From: Glandiceps talaboti
Taxonomy: Eukaryota > Hemichordata > Enteropneusta > Spengelidae
Reading direction: 5' to 3'
Assembly: GCF_964340395.1 (NCBI RefSeq)
Contig: NC_135551.1
Span: 6,829,463-6,893,462 of the forward strand
DNA length: 64,000 nt
Shown here: piece by piece, positions 1 through 12,200 of the stretch
Layout of the letters: every line of letters starts with the position of its first letter
Position numbering within the stretch: the first letter of the stretch is position 1
Made by a program: the position numbers and the translations under genes
The notes under the pieces: generated by a model
The model's input: only the letters and a program-made list of their open reading frames with translations
The model's database searches: none
Told to the model about the DNA's origin: nothing

Positions 1-134
1 GTCTGTCGAGAAAACAATTCGAAATATCACACAATTGAAGGCACTGCGGTAATCCTTCCGTACATATTTCGGTATTTCAGCCACGGTTTTCTAACCTCTA
101 TTTCACCTTCATGGAAAGGGTTTTTGCATGTTTT

Positions 135-333
135 CTATGGGCCATGGCCAACAAACACCACGATCACGATAATGCTAATTACAAATAAAAAGGCTAAAAT
201 AATTGTAATAAGGCTGGAAACTGTTGGATGCGGTTGCATTGTTTGAACCTTATCTTTAAAAGTGTCGTCTGCTACTGTAAGCTCGACCTCACTGCCTATC
301 ATGACTGATAATGACGTAGATTGGCAACGGCAG
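135..333 (-). CDS. Possible last exon of a single-pass membrane protein
   Basis: Not recognised. The minus-strand frame is open from a possible acceptor (ACAG, just above 333) to a stop at 135. It encodes a short Cys-containing stretch (CRCQ), an acidic/polar stalk, a strongly hydrophobic run of about 22 residues (LITIILAFLFVISIIVIVVF) and a very short tail ending GHGP. That would suit a type I membrane anchor with almost no cytoplasmic domain. The acceptor lacks a good pyrimidine tract and no upstream partner exon was identified, so the exon call is weak. It may equally be a chance hydrophobic ORF. Confidence 0.25.
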
Positions 334-600
334 CTGTCAATCATTTGTCAATTGACCAATAGGATGTAGGAGAACATTTTGCCCATGTTTTGTAATTTTC
401 TCTCAATGTTTGCAATTTCTAAAACTGTTTTTATATGGTATTGTTAATAATGCACAATTTACACATGCTTTATAGAATACTGAATTTTATTTTGCAGCTG
501 AAATTGGTTAAACTAAAGACATCTCCCTTGAAACGATTCGATCATAAATATTCATATATGTAAAATAGCATGACTATATATGGCTATCTTGTACCCTGAT

Positions 601-642
601 GTATACATACATACATACATACATACATACATACATACATCG
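601..642. repeat. (TACA)n microsatellite
   Basis: About ten perfect copies of the tetranucleotide TACA/CATA. The same motif, on either strand, recurs at many points in the window. Confidence 0.95.
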
Positions 643-733
643 AAATGTGTCATCGACTGATCCCTAGATCCTCTCTAATTTCTTAGGTTTGCTCAGGTTA
701 CCGTAATACCAAACTTATAAATCTGTATCTCAC

Positions 734-909
734 CTTGAAGGTCCGTCAATAGTATCCTTTTCTGGAATTCTTCAAAAGTATAGTGTGCAAAGGTAATTAT
801 TTTATCGCTCAGTGCTTGATTTCTTGAACACTCTTTCGTGCTATACCCAACATTGCTCATTTGCTTTACAAATCGGCCATCAACGTACTCTTCAATTGTC
901 ATATATGTA
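734..909 (-). CDS. Alpha-kinase-like domain exon (partial gene)
   Basis: The minus-strand frame is open between a candidate acceptor (TTGGTAG before 909) and a good donor (CAAG|GTGAGA at 734/733). The peptide holds IEEYVDGRFVKQMSNVG, then FAHYTFEEFQKRILLTDLQG. In alpha-kinases (eEF2K, TRPM6/7 and vWKA families) the order is a Y-I-x-G-x-F-x-K-x-x-x-N strand, a hydrophilic loop, F-S-H-F-T-Y-E, then L-x-V-x-D-x-Q-G, so motif order and spacing agree. The zinc-binding C-lobe exon that should follow was not found downstream on this strand. The gene may therefore be broken, or its end may lie outside the window. The family assignment rests on motif recognition only. Confidence 0.5.
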
Positions 910-1133
910 CTACCAATTTGTAAGAGTTAGCATGGGATGACTGAAGAAAGTAAATGAAATTGCTGAGAAAAATGGAATAAATTTGTGTTACAGCACAGAA
1001 CTATTCATATAGATTGTGGCCAATAATTGAGAAAGCAATATATTGACCAATTTAAGTGATGGGCTCTAAACTGGTAACTGCCAAGAGTTTTCATATCAAA
1101 TATAATATTTCTCACATTTACCATAAATGCCAT

Positions 1134-1178
<45 letters not shown>

Positions 1179-3599
1179 GACGAGTTTGAAGGCGATCTTC
1201 GATGAACTGGAGATTGCCACACCATGTCTCAGTGGAAATACTTCATCAGTAGTGGCAGCAGCCAATCTTAATGTATACAGCACACATCTTTCTTTCCTGA
1301 GAGATTCAGTCAAGAAAAGCACCTATTTTTGTGGAGGCATTGACTCACAAAGTTTTCTCTTGTTGAAGGCGTACGCCCCCCCCCCCTCCCCCCAACAGTA
1401 ATTAAGTGATGTGTGAAATCTGGTCGTACAGTTGAGTAGCAAGTTTAAACTCCATACATAGTACATGTAATGTGAACTGATAACTTACAATCAAGTCCAT
1501 TGATTAAAATACATGAAAACAAGATGGACCTGATTACATACACTACAAAACTTGGCAAACGTAACAAGGTCAGTCAGTATACATTATTGCATGTCAATAT
1601 TATAAAACTGATGTCAAGGTCAAAGGGTAAATAAAAAGGTGGTCATTGATGACAATGGGTATAGACATTAAAATAAAGGCTATCAACTAAACTCAATTCT
1701 CATGTTACTAAGCAAAATCTTAATTTTATGACAATATTACCTTGAAGATAAAGGTCATGGTGTCAATACAGTTTTTTATCGATAACATTGGTGTAGACAC
1801 TGAAGTAACGTCTATCTACTAACTTTCCAATGTTACAAGACATCTTGACCTTGAACTTGAAGATAGACAACAGTTAATCTTTCCCCTTCCATGTTACTGG
1901 GCAAACGTGAATGTGTACACAAATGACAGCTAAAAAGGTCAAGGTCGCAAAATTGACTGAAGTGCATTATCTATCCTACTTCCACCAGGATTGGTTGAAA
2001 CTCAGACATGCATATCGCCAACTACTGATGGACACACGGAAGCATGGGTCATTCCTATAGCCCCCTCCTGACTAGTAAATGCTAACATTTTCGTACTGAA
2101 CATATAAACCAATGTTTTCTTAAAGCTTTCTTATATGAATTACTTGCCAACAAGACATTGCAATCATGTCCTGTTTTCTGCAGACTTTGACGTTCCATTG
2201 TTAATTAACTTTCATCTGAGACCAAGTGCATTGCAGCTCTACAGTGAGAGATAAGTCAAGTTGGTGGTTCCCTACCTTGGCACAGTGCCAAATTCACTAG
2301 GCACAACTTTCTTGACCATCTCTGACATCATCACCCCTAGCATCTGAGACTGAACTTCCTAAATATTAAGTAATTGTAGGACAGATGGATATCATAAAAT
2401 TGACAAGACTGTGATAAGGTCAACATCTAGTCTCGGCCCCAATATGTTATCGATGTCACAGCACGTAAACTACATTGTAAGCAGCGATATATGTATTGAG
2501 CAACACAGATACTCAAATCAATGAAGGAAAATGCTAAACATCGAAGAAAATGTCATGCACTGTGATAAATTTGCTGCAATATTTGAATGTATGAGATGTT
2601 ACTGTATATGGACAATCATATGGAAGACATAGACGTGGCTCATTCATGTAGTCCCCTCTCCAGATTATGCCTGTGAGAGCTAATAAGAGTGTTGTAGCAC
2701 AACTTTTCACGGAAATTTTAATTTTCAAAAGTGTGCACTTTAGGGCAACATGCCTGTTCACAAAGGCAATCATGACTGTCATATGTTCAGACTTATGTCA
2801 AAGTTTTTGTGTTTATCAACTTCCTAACCATCAAATATGTTAAATTTGTTTGTGTGAGTTTTTGACTGATATTCAGTTTTACCTCAATTTGCATATCATG
2901 TGCCGAATCTTTCTTCAATTAAGCTCAATCTGCCATGTCGTTTCCACATGAGACCTTTTACCAAAGGTGCACATTGTTAGTCCTATTTTGTGTGTGTATA
3001 TCTCATCGAGTCCCCATGCCATAATGAAATCGTAATTAATGTATCCCATACAACGCCCTGCTAATTTTCAGACCAATGTGCTCAATAGTTATTGAGTTGA
3101 CTAAAAATCACATTTTGTGGTAATTTGCATATCCCTTTCTGGATCAGTTTGACTCACAAATATTCGACAAAAAACATTACTACTAACACTAGGGACAAAT
3201 TTAGAACAATGTACAAAGTAGATATGTATTTTTTTATTTGTTCCACCTAATCTGCATATCACTTGTCAAATCACTCTGACTATCTAGAACAAATCAATAG
3301 CAAGGCACTACTAGTGACATCCCCACCAGATATCAGACCATTTCGTCCAGTATATTTTATGTTTTTAACCAAAATGAAATTTTTGACCTACTTTGCATAC
3401 TGTTGGTCCGATCATTTTGATTTGAACAATCTCCCTACAAGACCCAATAATCAACTTTTCGACGCAGCAGTTTACACACACACACACACACGCAGACATA
3501 CACAGACACCACACCATAAGCACAACTGAACCTTTATAGTTAACTTGTGCTAAAAATGGTAAGATTATGTCTATCCTATATCTTCATTATTTGAACTAC
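910..3599. other. No gene recognised; possible intron of the alpha-kinase-like gene
   Basis: AT-rich sequence with a (TA)n run, a short poly-C (about 1377-1386) and a CA run near 3475-3490. A 74-aa plus-strand ORF at 1177-1401 has no recognisable domain and is not called. Confidence 0.5.
1136..1177. repeat. (TA)n microsatellite
   Basis: An uninterrupted alternating TA run, able to form cruciform or slipped structures. Confidence 0.95.
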
Positions 3600-3782
3600 C
3601 CGCTTTGCTAACATCTTCGATACTTTTCTGCAGCTCTTCAAAAAGCATACAGTGCAGTTGCTTAATACTGTCTTCTCTACGATGTTTTACTATGTATGTG
3701 CCACATTTAATAGGGCAGAAGTTGGATTTTGTAACACGACTCATATACGCATTTCTCATGTCCCAGATGCAAATATTGCCTT
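3600..3782 (-). CDS. Possible upstream exon of the alpha-kinase-like gene
   Basis: The minus-strand frame encodes MRNAYMSRVTKSNF, then CGTYIVKHRRED and a helical, hydrophilic tail, ending at a possible donor (GCGG|GTAGTT, exon end 3600). Alpha-kinase N-lobes contain a G-x-M-R-x-x-Y/F strand followed by a Y-V-A-K-R-Y strand, which this could represent. It lies upstream of the better exon at 734-909 on the same strand. No convincing acceptor marks its start and the connecting exon was not found, so this is a suggestion only. Confidence 0.25.
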
Positions 3783-4012
3783 GCTTTTAACCAAATCGAT
3801 TTGATAGGCATCATCGACCCATTTGCTGTAACATACACAGATAGAGTGTCGCTACCTCAGCAGGACCTTATCAACGTACAATAAAATACATAAAAGATTA
3901 ATGTGCATGCAAATTACTGTTATTTTTTAATTGTCCTAAATATTACATTATAACGTGAGTAAAAGTTCACCCAATCTTGTATTTAGATATGACTATAAAC
4001 TACAGCCACTGA

Positions 4013-4534
4013 ATGAAATCGGCTTTACGTTTTGTTATTCACTTGTTCATCCTAGCGCAGACGATTGTAGGCGAATGTTCACAAACATTGTAAGTATGCA
4101 GGTTTTTTTTCGCTAATTACCGCTTGAAAGATTTTTATAATTTGAGAAAGGAACCCAGTTATTTCGATTCTTTACCTATTACTCTGTTTCTCTGCCAAAT
4201 TTCAGGGTGATTAGGCGTGAAATATTTGCGTGCATTGAATTTTCCGATGACGGCAATGTAGAGCCTGTGGTAACATGGCGACACATACCAAGTCTGTCAA
4301 TGCTACAGCGTGGGTTCGATAACTTCAAGTACGTATTTTGTCCACAACTATCATGTGACCTTTGAGTATATAAAAGATGATTTGTGTTGAGAACAACTGT
4401 CCATTTATGTATGAGTTGATGCCTATTTATCTGACAGCATGATCGTTCCTGTTGTTGGCGTACTTCACTGTGAATTGGCGAAATACGACTTCCGGGTATT
4501 GCAATGGTATATCATGTATGATGATGATTCTGGA
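4013..4534 (+). CDS. Start of an unrecognised secreted protein gene (three exons)
   Basis: Exons by inspection: 4013-4089, 4206-4328 and 4438-4534. Donors are GTAAGT, GTACGT and GTAGGT; acceptors are TTTCAG and GACAG. All junctions keep the frame (phases 2, 2, 0). Exon 1 begins with an ATG and a classic signal peptide (MKSALRFVIHLFILAQTIVG), followed by ECSQT. Exon 2 encodes a mixed segment with one Cys and VVTWRHIPSLSMLQRGFDNF. Exon 3 encodes MIVPVVGVLHCELAKYDFRV and WYIMYDDDSG. No family was recognised. The downstream exon or exons were not found within the next 4 kb, so the gene is either longer with distant exons or truncated. Consistent splice phases and the signal peptide are the reasons to call it. 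Confidence 0.45.
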
Positions 4535-7500
4535 GTAGGTTTCATTTTTTTTAATTATAATATTCCGTTTACAGCGAGTACATTAAGTATCTATTGATAT
4601 TGTGATTTAATTATAACTTGCTTGCACACACCCCCCCCCCCCCGGTGATAACTATTTCGAGTATCAACAAAATATTACTTGTTGATGCAGGGGAGTATCA
4701 TAAATGATACATTCATTGTTGATGTAAATTTCTTTTTTTACGGTGATACTGCACTGGATACTTGTGTATCACCTATACTCTGCTCTGCTTTGCTGTGCCC
4801 TGTTTTTCTCTCTTTTATGTAATGGTACAGTAGTCAATGTACTCTAATACTTGTATAATTTATTAGTAATGCATTCATTTGCGAAAAACAATGTTAATTG
4901 GATATGGTAATTTGAATATTTTTTAACAACTTTGTGTGCTGTTATCTCTTACGCTTATGCAAAACCTTCCATCAATTTTTCAATTATCTTTTGAAAACAA
5001 CGGCAAGACTGAAGGACACTTAGCTCAACATGTGTGTTGTGTACCATATACTATGAAACGCACACAATGTGAAGAAATCTGTGTTTTACTGGGATTGTGA
5101 AAATACTAAAAATTATGTGATTTATGTATACTGTATCTTTTGGTTGTGTTTGTTTGATGTTGATTGCTTCTTAAAAATTCAGGTAAATATTGCAAACTGT
5201 AATTGTACATTAATGCTTTCGTGCTATGTATACCTGTATATAATCACTGTTATGTTTTGTTTTATCATTTTCCATAAACATTATGACATAAAATAGTCCC
5301 TTATCACTGACACAGGAAGAAACCATTTACCTCATGTGATCTTCAAGACTAGAATTTAACACTGAATTTCTGTGATGTTCTGAACTATAATCAATAGGAC
5401 CTTCTCCCAACATCGATAACACTATTCTCCAATATAAATACAAATGACAGAACCTGCCGGTTCAGTGGGAGGTTCCAGTTGGTTGATCTAACCAAATGAT
5501 GTTATATAGGTGACAGCAATAATGAGGATGTTAAACTTCGAAGCTGAAACAAAACTTGTTATAGTTCTGAGAATATGAGAAGAACGTACTGCATAATTGT
5601 AAGATTACTTTCTTTTCTTTCTTGAACTCAGAATGTCAGCAGTTTTAAAGTGGCCATACGGATGAGGATTTGAGTTTTTAAGTTATTCAAACAATCATGG
5701 CTGCCTACTTGAAATATGAATGTAGAACAAAGCATTCACAAACCATGTTTTAGCTCAATAAATTTCAAAAGATTAATACATGTGTACAATGTTTGTTATT
5801 GTACATACAATGACAGACTTTGTACACAATTTTATCCATCTGAGTTTAGAATTTGACCTTTGACCTCAAAAATATGATTTTCATATTTTACAAAAATTTC
5901 GTGTGATAGTCAGAATTTTCTGGTGGCAATCAGTATCAAACACACAATTGTCAATAACTGCAAATTTTCAGCCCTGTACCCATAAAAATAAAAGAGCTGA
6001 TGTAGTCTTTAAGTTATACACGGGCAAAAAACGTGAATTTATAATGTTTGAAATTCTTTTATATTGTTGCTCAAAAACACATTTTGTGCTTCCAGCACCT
6101 TGTGCCTTTGGCCTCCCTACAACCAGAGATGAACAGAAAATGCTCCCATATGAGGGGAACTGTTGTTAATGTGCTTGCTGAGACTTTGAAATGTCTTTCT
6201 GTACTATCGTACATTTGTGTAATCATTATCTTTAGCAAGTACACTTGAAGTTGGTACAGTCCTAGCTTCAAATAAGCGCATTAGCAATTGACTTGATACC
6301 ATCATATCAATTTTAACATAGAACTGCTTTGTTGGACTTTCCTGCGGTGCAATGTTTGTAGTGTTGGGTTTTCAATATAATTAGCAATAGTATTTGGCTG
6401 TCTTGAGAGTACAGCTAGAATGTAACATTTTCTCTCCCTTCTACTTGAAAATGTTTGTCAAGGTCAAAGGTCATGGTCTCATTAGCAAGCTCATTGTTCA
6501 TAATGTGAGGGTAGACACTTGAGTGGTGTCTAGTTTTGGAGATAATAGGCAAAAGTGTTTTTTTACGACAAAAATAACTGCCATTTTGGACAATGTCGTA
6601 AGAATTAAGAAATGAAGTGACGTGAATATGTACACAATCATAGTTAGTATTTGCAGTTTACTGAAAGTTAGGTTGAAATTGGCACATGTGTATTTGAAAT
6701 ACAGGTGAACACGAATGGAGGGACAGGACCCCAACATAGTAGCTCCTGTTGGTGGCTAATTACCAATACATAAAAGTAGCTTTCTACTTCACTGAACTGT
6801 TATATAAATGGAAGGGTTAACTTAATGATCCGCCCATGGTCAGTGTTATCTGCTGTGATTATATCTAGGTTAAGGTCTTTGTTGACGATCGTATTAAAAT
6901 TTAACAGGAAATTTACAATTGAAATTGGTGTGTGCATGGCTAATCACTTATTTATAGTCATTTAGCTTGGTGCCCAATTTTTTAAAAGACTAACCGTTAC
7001 ACGAGTTTGGCTGAAAATGACACCTGCAGGTCAGAGGTGTGGGTTTTACATGGACGAAACCCAATACTTGATAACGTCTAAAAATGAGATTCAGCTAATA
7101 TAGTCAAATCATCTGTCAACTAACCATCTTCTACATCTGGGATTGTTATCGTTTTCCCAAAAGCTATAACTGTTTTCAAGCCACCTGGGTTAAAGTTAAA
7201 AAAATGAGAACAATTACAAATTAATTACAAAATATACATATGTCTGTGATAAGATAGAAATAAGTTTGCAAATGTGCAGTATTCATACACTGGACAATTA
7301 ACACATCGATAGCAATACAATATACATATATTAAAGTAAGCTTGTTACTGCTAAAATGATACATATCCAATAAATATACAAAATAGCAGTAGTACAATTA
7401 AATTCAAATACTTAATCGTGGATTTAGGGAGACTTGTAGATGTGCCGGCCTGAAATTGAAGGTGAAATTGACATAATATTCATTTACCAAGAATGTCAGC

Positions 7501-7620
7501 AATAACAACAAGTGATGATTATTGACCAAACTTTACAACATTATGTCTGATTTGGCATATAATGTACTCAATAGGGGATCGCTTTGGTACGCAAAGGCAT
7601 GGCATTCTCAAATGCTGACT
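4535..7620. other. No gene recognised
   Basis: AT-rich sequence with a C homopolymer near 4630-4643. Small ORFs here lack domains, splice partners and coding character. Any further exons of the secreted-protein gene would be expected here. Confidence 0.5.
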
Positions 7621-7624
7621 TCAT

Positions 7625-7965
7625 AAAATGTCGGCAATTGTATTGCATATGTCGTTAATTTATTACAAATGTCTGCAATTGTATTGCATATGTTATTAGA
7701 TTATTACAAAGTTTGGCAATTTTATTACAAATGTCGTTAGTTTATTACAAATGTCGCCAATTTTATTTTAAAAGTTGGCAATTTTTATTACAAATGTCAT
7801 TAGTTTATTACAAATTTTGGCAATTTTATTACAAATGTCCTTAGTTTATTACAGATTTTGGCAATTTTATTACAAATGTTGTTAGTTTTTTACAAATGTC
7901 GGCAATTTATTTACAAACTTCATTAGCTTATTACAAATGTCGGCACAATGTCATTACAATTGTCG
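7625..7965. repeat. Degenerate ~21-bp minisatellite
   Basis: About sixteen diverged copies of a ~20-21 bp unit. The unit alternates between two related forms, roughly GTCGGCAATTTTATTACAAA and GTCGTTAGTTTATTACAAA, giving a ~42-bp higher-order period. Confidence 0.85.
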
Positions 7966-8978
7966 TGCTATTATAAAATATACCAGAAGTTCAATATTGA
8001 AATATACAAAATACTGATTTAATTGAAATGGAGAAAAGATTAATTATTTTAGAGAATCCTTCAGGAAAAAATTATTCTCCCCTTTTTCTGTCTTTCATCT
8101 AAATCAGACACATGTGTTTCCCTATGGAAACTTAGTTAGAGAGCCGCCATATTGGATAATAGTGCCGCCATATTGGAATTGCGCCCTCAACGACCATATT
8201 ATACATTCTTTTGTATACTGATTTATACTTGTGTGCTGCTTATTTTAGCATCATATTCTGTTGAAAAACAGATTTTTACTCATGACGTGTCCAAAGTGAT
8301 GATGTATAATGACAATTTCATGATTTTTACAAGGAAATCTGCATTATTGTATAGTTTATTTTGATTTTCCAGCACGAAGATTCTCTGTTTTCATACTGTA
8401 AGTCTGCTTTTCATGTTAATTTGGAAAGGGAGTTTTTGGTTACAACTTTCCTTTCACTTGTGATGTAGACATTAAAGCATCACACAGCTCTAAAAGTTTG
8501 TGGAACACTATTCTTGAGGCTATTTATTGGTTTTTGAATCTGAAAATCACAACAAAAGTCTATAAAAAGTGGGTATATCTATCATTGATTCTGTTCTGAA
8601 TTTTACATTAACAGTAACAGCTGTATTACTCCTACTGGGCCGATTGACTGTAATCAATAGAATAGAGTACCAAATTGCAAACACATGTCAATGTGTCATG
8701 TATTGCTACTGACATAACCTCTTCAGTTATATCAAATTATGAGTTCTAACTAAACATTTTAGGAATTACATCCATTGAGCTAGACTTTGTCATTATATAA
8801 TCTTCGGATTCAAACAAACAATAGATAGCCTCTAGACGAGTGGGACAAATGCACAAACATTTTCACACATACTCAAATAATTTAACAACAAACTATGTCA
8901 TAGTTATCTTCATAGTTTACTATAATTGTTTTACTTTTATTTACATACTGTATTTACATAATAATGCCATGATTGAAT
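7966..8978. other. 3' flank of the RAG1-like gene; tandem YY1-like motifs
   Basis: No gene recognised. GCCGCCATATTGGA occurs twice within 8140-8180 and resembles the reverse complement of the YY1 consensus (AAnATGGCGGC). No function can be assigned. This is downstream of the stop codon of the minus-strand gene ending at 8979, and its polyadenylation site should lie here. Confidence 0.35.
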
Positions 8979-9292
8979 TTATTCAAAATTTGGAAATACC
9001 CTTTTTCTAAGAGCTGGCCTGGTATGACCAGGAAACACTTCAACATGGTGATTCTTGACCATCTGGACGACTTTCACCAAATCTTGACCTGGCATACAAC
9101 TGTAGTTTGCATATGACTGGTTAAATTTGTGGTGAATTGCCTCAACACCGTGTTCAGAAAATATTCCCAGCCCACACTTATGTTCCATTACCCTCTCCAT
9201 TACATGACACTCTAAAAGATGTAATTTGGGAAAAACATTACATGCAGGAAAGGTTTGCCTGTAGTGTGTCATAAGGTTGGTTATGGATGTAT
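8979..9292 (-). CDS. Exon 10 of the RAG1-like gene: catalytic Glu and C-terminus
   Basis: Begins after TTTTACAG and completes an Asp codon split by the intron. Encodes YRQTFPACNVFPKLHLLECHV, then GLGIFSEHGVEAIHHKFN and KVVQMVKNHHVEVFPG, ending RKRVFPNFE and a stop at 8979. The H-V, S-E-x-x-E, F and V-x-x-H pattern parallels the RAG1 segment around its third catalytic residue (AHV, SEGNES, LF, VLKHH). The longer ORF extending upstream to 9371 reads into the intron. Confidence 0.85.
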
Positions 9293-12200
9293 CTGTAAAA
9301 AGAAAAAAGAAAGAAAAGAATTCAAACTCAACCCAAGTTTTGTTTTCATTGTTTTTCACCTTCGGTGACAAAAATATACAACTTGATTTTACAATGATCA
9401 GTATGCAAAATAGTTTGATATTCTCATCATATCAGCTACCATATATAGGTATCTAAACCTTCACTAATTCATTGTTGACACAGTATCATCAGATCAATTT
9501 CTGATCATTAAGATGCAAAGTTCTAAAATCATTACATTATTACACAGAGTGAAATGTACATATGGTCAACAGACAGATCACGTAACTACCAATTGATTAT
9601 CACATAATATCAACCTTGTACTAAAATTAAGGCTTGCCTAGTCTAAAAGTAGGATCTTTGGAAGATAATTTTAACAAGCTTAAAACAAAAGTACTCGAGA
9701 TTAGAGAAAATACACCTTACACTGCATGTACAGGTACTAATCAGTCCTTTATATTTGTATTACACATTGGGAAGAATAAACCTATCTACTATAATCTACT
9801 GACTACATTACATACCTAACATATCTATCTCATGTGGTGATAGCAGTTGACTATGGGAGTACAAATTGTGGCATTTACTGAAATGGGTGAACAGTGGTTG
9901 GTATTTCGAAACAATCTTCCTTGCCTCACCTAGCAACTGGGGACATACTTTCTCTGTATTTTTCACAACACTATTGCAAAGCAAGGTAATGTTTGCAGGC
10001 TGTAATAAAAATATATCAAGCAATGAAAAATAGAGACTACTTACTTATTAATCCTTACCGATGGCTGAAAACTCGGTATGTAACTGTCAAATAAACAGAA
10101 CAAAAAGCAACAAAAAACAAATGAACAATAAAAAAAAGAATTGGACATGCTATTAAGAATAACACTGAACTGGTTAGTACAAACACATCAGCTAGAACCT
10201 AAATACTTGTCTGCTGTCATACTGTGTATGAATGAGCAACACATGCAAACAAACAAAGAAACAAAATTAAAGGATTTTCTGAAAAAAAAAGGTAAACAAA
10301 CAAATTGCAGTATCTCTGCTCAGTTATTTAAGGACACACCTTACAACACTTATCCACATGGTTTCCTACAAAGGACTGACTGTGGTAACTCTGCAAATAA
10401 ACATTGATGGAGGCCAGTGCTGTTTCCAAACCCCTCACTGTATGGCCTGCATGAGATGGAAGTTTTTGTTTTACTTCTTCACTTTCCCTCTGCTACAATA
10501 AATACATAAATTAATGTTAGTTATACTCCACAATACCTGGAAGTAAAAGAGTAAGAAATTATCATTAATGCTATGCTCCTTAAAATTAGTACACATATTT
10601 TGAATATTAACCTTGTCTTCTGCCTGTCTATACAAATCCTCCTTTTCTTTTTCCATTTGTTGGAGTTGCAGGAGTGATGGACCCTTTCTAGAAATTATTT
10701 CATCATCATCGTCATCTTCATCACTGTCTTCTTCATCAGCCAGCATCATTAAGGATTCAATATCCCGACTGAGGTTGTCTGCTCTTTCTTGTAGACTGTC
10801 TGCTTCAGACTGAAGAGCAACCATCTCCTCCACTAACTTCACATACTGCTCGTAGCAGCCTGATTTTAATACAGGCTCATCTACATCACCAGCTTCCACC
10901 ATGTATGTGAATATCTTCACATCCAAGATTTGACATGCTAGTTGTAGAAGCTTGAAAAACCTGTGGAATATCCCTAGTGAAATGTGAAGGACAGGCAAAC
11001 ACACCTGCAGAGCACACAAAATAATTGTGTTAATTTTATCCATATATGTCTTCTTTGACCTAAAGAGAAATAAATAATGTAGTGTTATTATTAAAGTACT
11101 AACCCTAGATAGTGGTACATCAAAGAACGGCTGTCGAACGCAGTTGTGGTATAGTTTTGCCTTCTTCAGAGAAGCTCCACTTTGTTTAAAGCTGTGATGA
11201 TCTGCTTTGATTTGCTCTGTTGTCCTACTGACTAAAGCAGGCCTACTACCTGGATTCATCGTTGCCTCCTGTTTTGTTGAAAGGCACCACAGACAATAAT
11301 ATTTACCTATCAGGAGATATAAAAATTAACTTTTTAAATTAATTCTTCAAAGTAAAGGAACTCCCTCTGTGATCTACAGGCATATCATAAATCATTTCAT
11401 GATCTATCATCACATAAGTTTTGTGAGATGGCAAATTACAACAAAATACCAGATCTAATCCCCCTATTAAGAATGTAGTAAACACTCAGAGTTAGTTAGG
11501 ACTGACTCGTACTCAAGGACATTCAGAGTGTATCTAACAGTATACACATCTGTGTCTGTGAGTGGTGAAGTGGTGTTCCTTTTTTAATAACGGAATTTTG
11601 TTGTTGTGTGACCACCCCAAAAATAGAAGAAATCTAATTTGAAAAAAATAGGGTATTATCTATAAGTCTTCTTCTCCGAGACATAACATATGTTAGTTAC
11701 AGTACCTAGACATTTATGCACATCTCCTCTGTCCCCTATAAATTAATAAAGCATATGAATAAAGTGTAGCACAACCTACCACTGGGACCTGACAAGCCAT
11801 ATATCTTCATAAGGTACTCATAATCTCCAACTATCCATACTAATATTCTCTTTCCCCTGAAGAAAGTTTTGGATAAAATGAATCATTAGTAAATTGTTAG
11901 CACGCAAACTGACTATCAAAGTCTGAAATATATTGAAAATTAAAGTTTATACATGTATGTATGTACATGAAGTAGACCTACTTCCACTCATAGCCATTCA
12001 GTGTATCAACATCTCCTTTGTTGATATTCATGGAAATGCGCAGATTCTTATCAGAATCTTTTGCCATGAACAAATTCCACACCACAGTATTTACACAGCT
12101 GTTTGGTTCTTTCACATTAACAACCTGAAAGATGGTCTTCATCGAACCACCACCATGGTCCCCACCAACCTTCAGCCAAATTTGAGATGGTGGTATGATT

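Noticed and set aside
1177-1401. Plus-strand 74-aa ORF after the TA run
   Set aside because: No domain, no splice sites or partner, and it ends in a low-complexity poly-Pro caused by a C-run.
7966-8978. RAG2-like (Kelch) partner gene next to the RAG1-like gene
   Set aside because: ProtoRAG-type loci have a convergent RAG2-like gene, but no Kelch-repeat sequence was recognised in this flank or in 20.7-24 kb.
10613-10813. Ser-rich plus-strand ORF
   Set aside because: Antisense of the acidic run in exon 7 of the RAG1-like gene.
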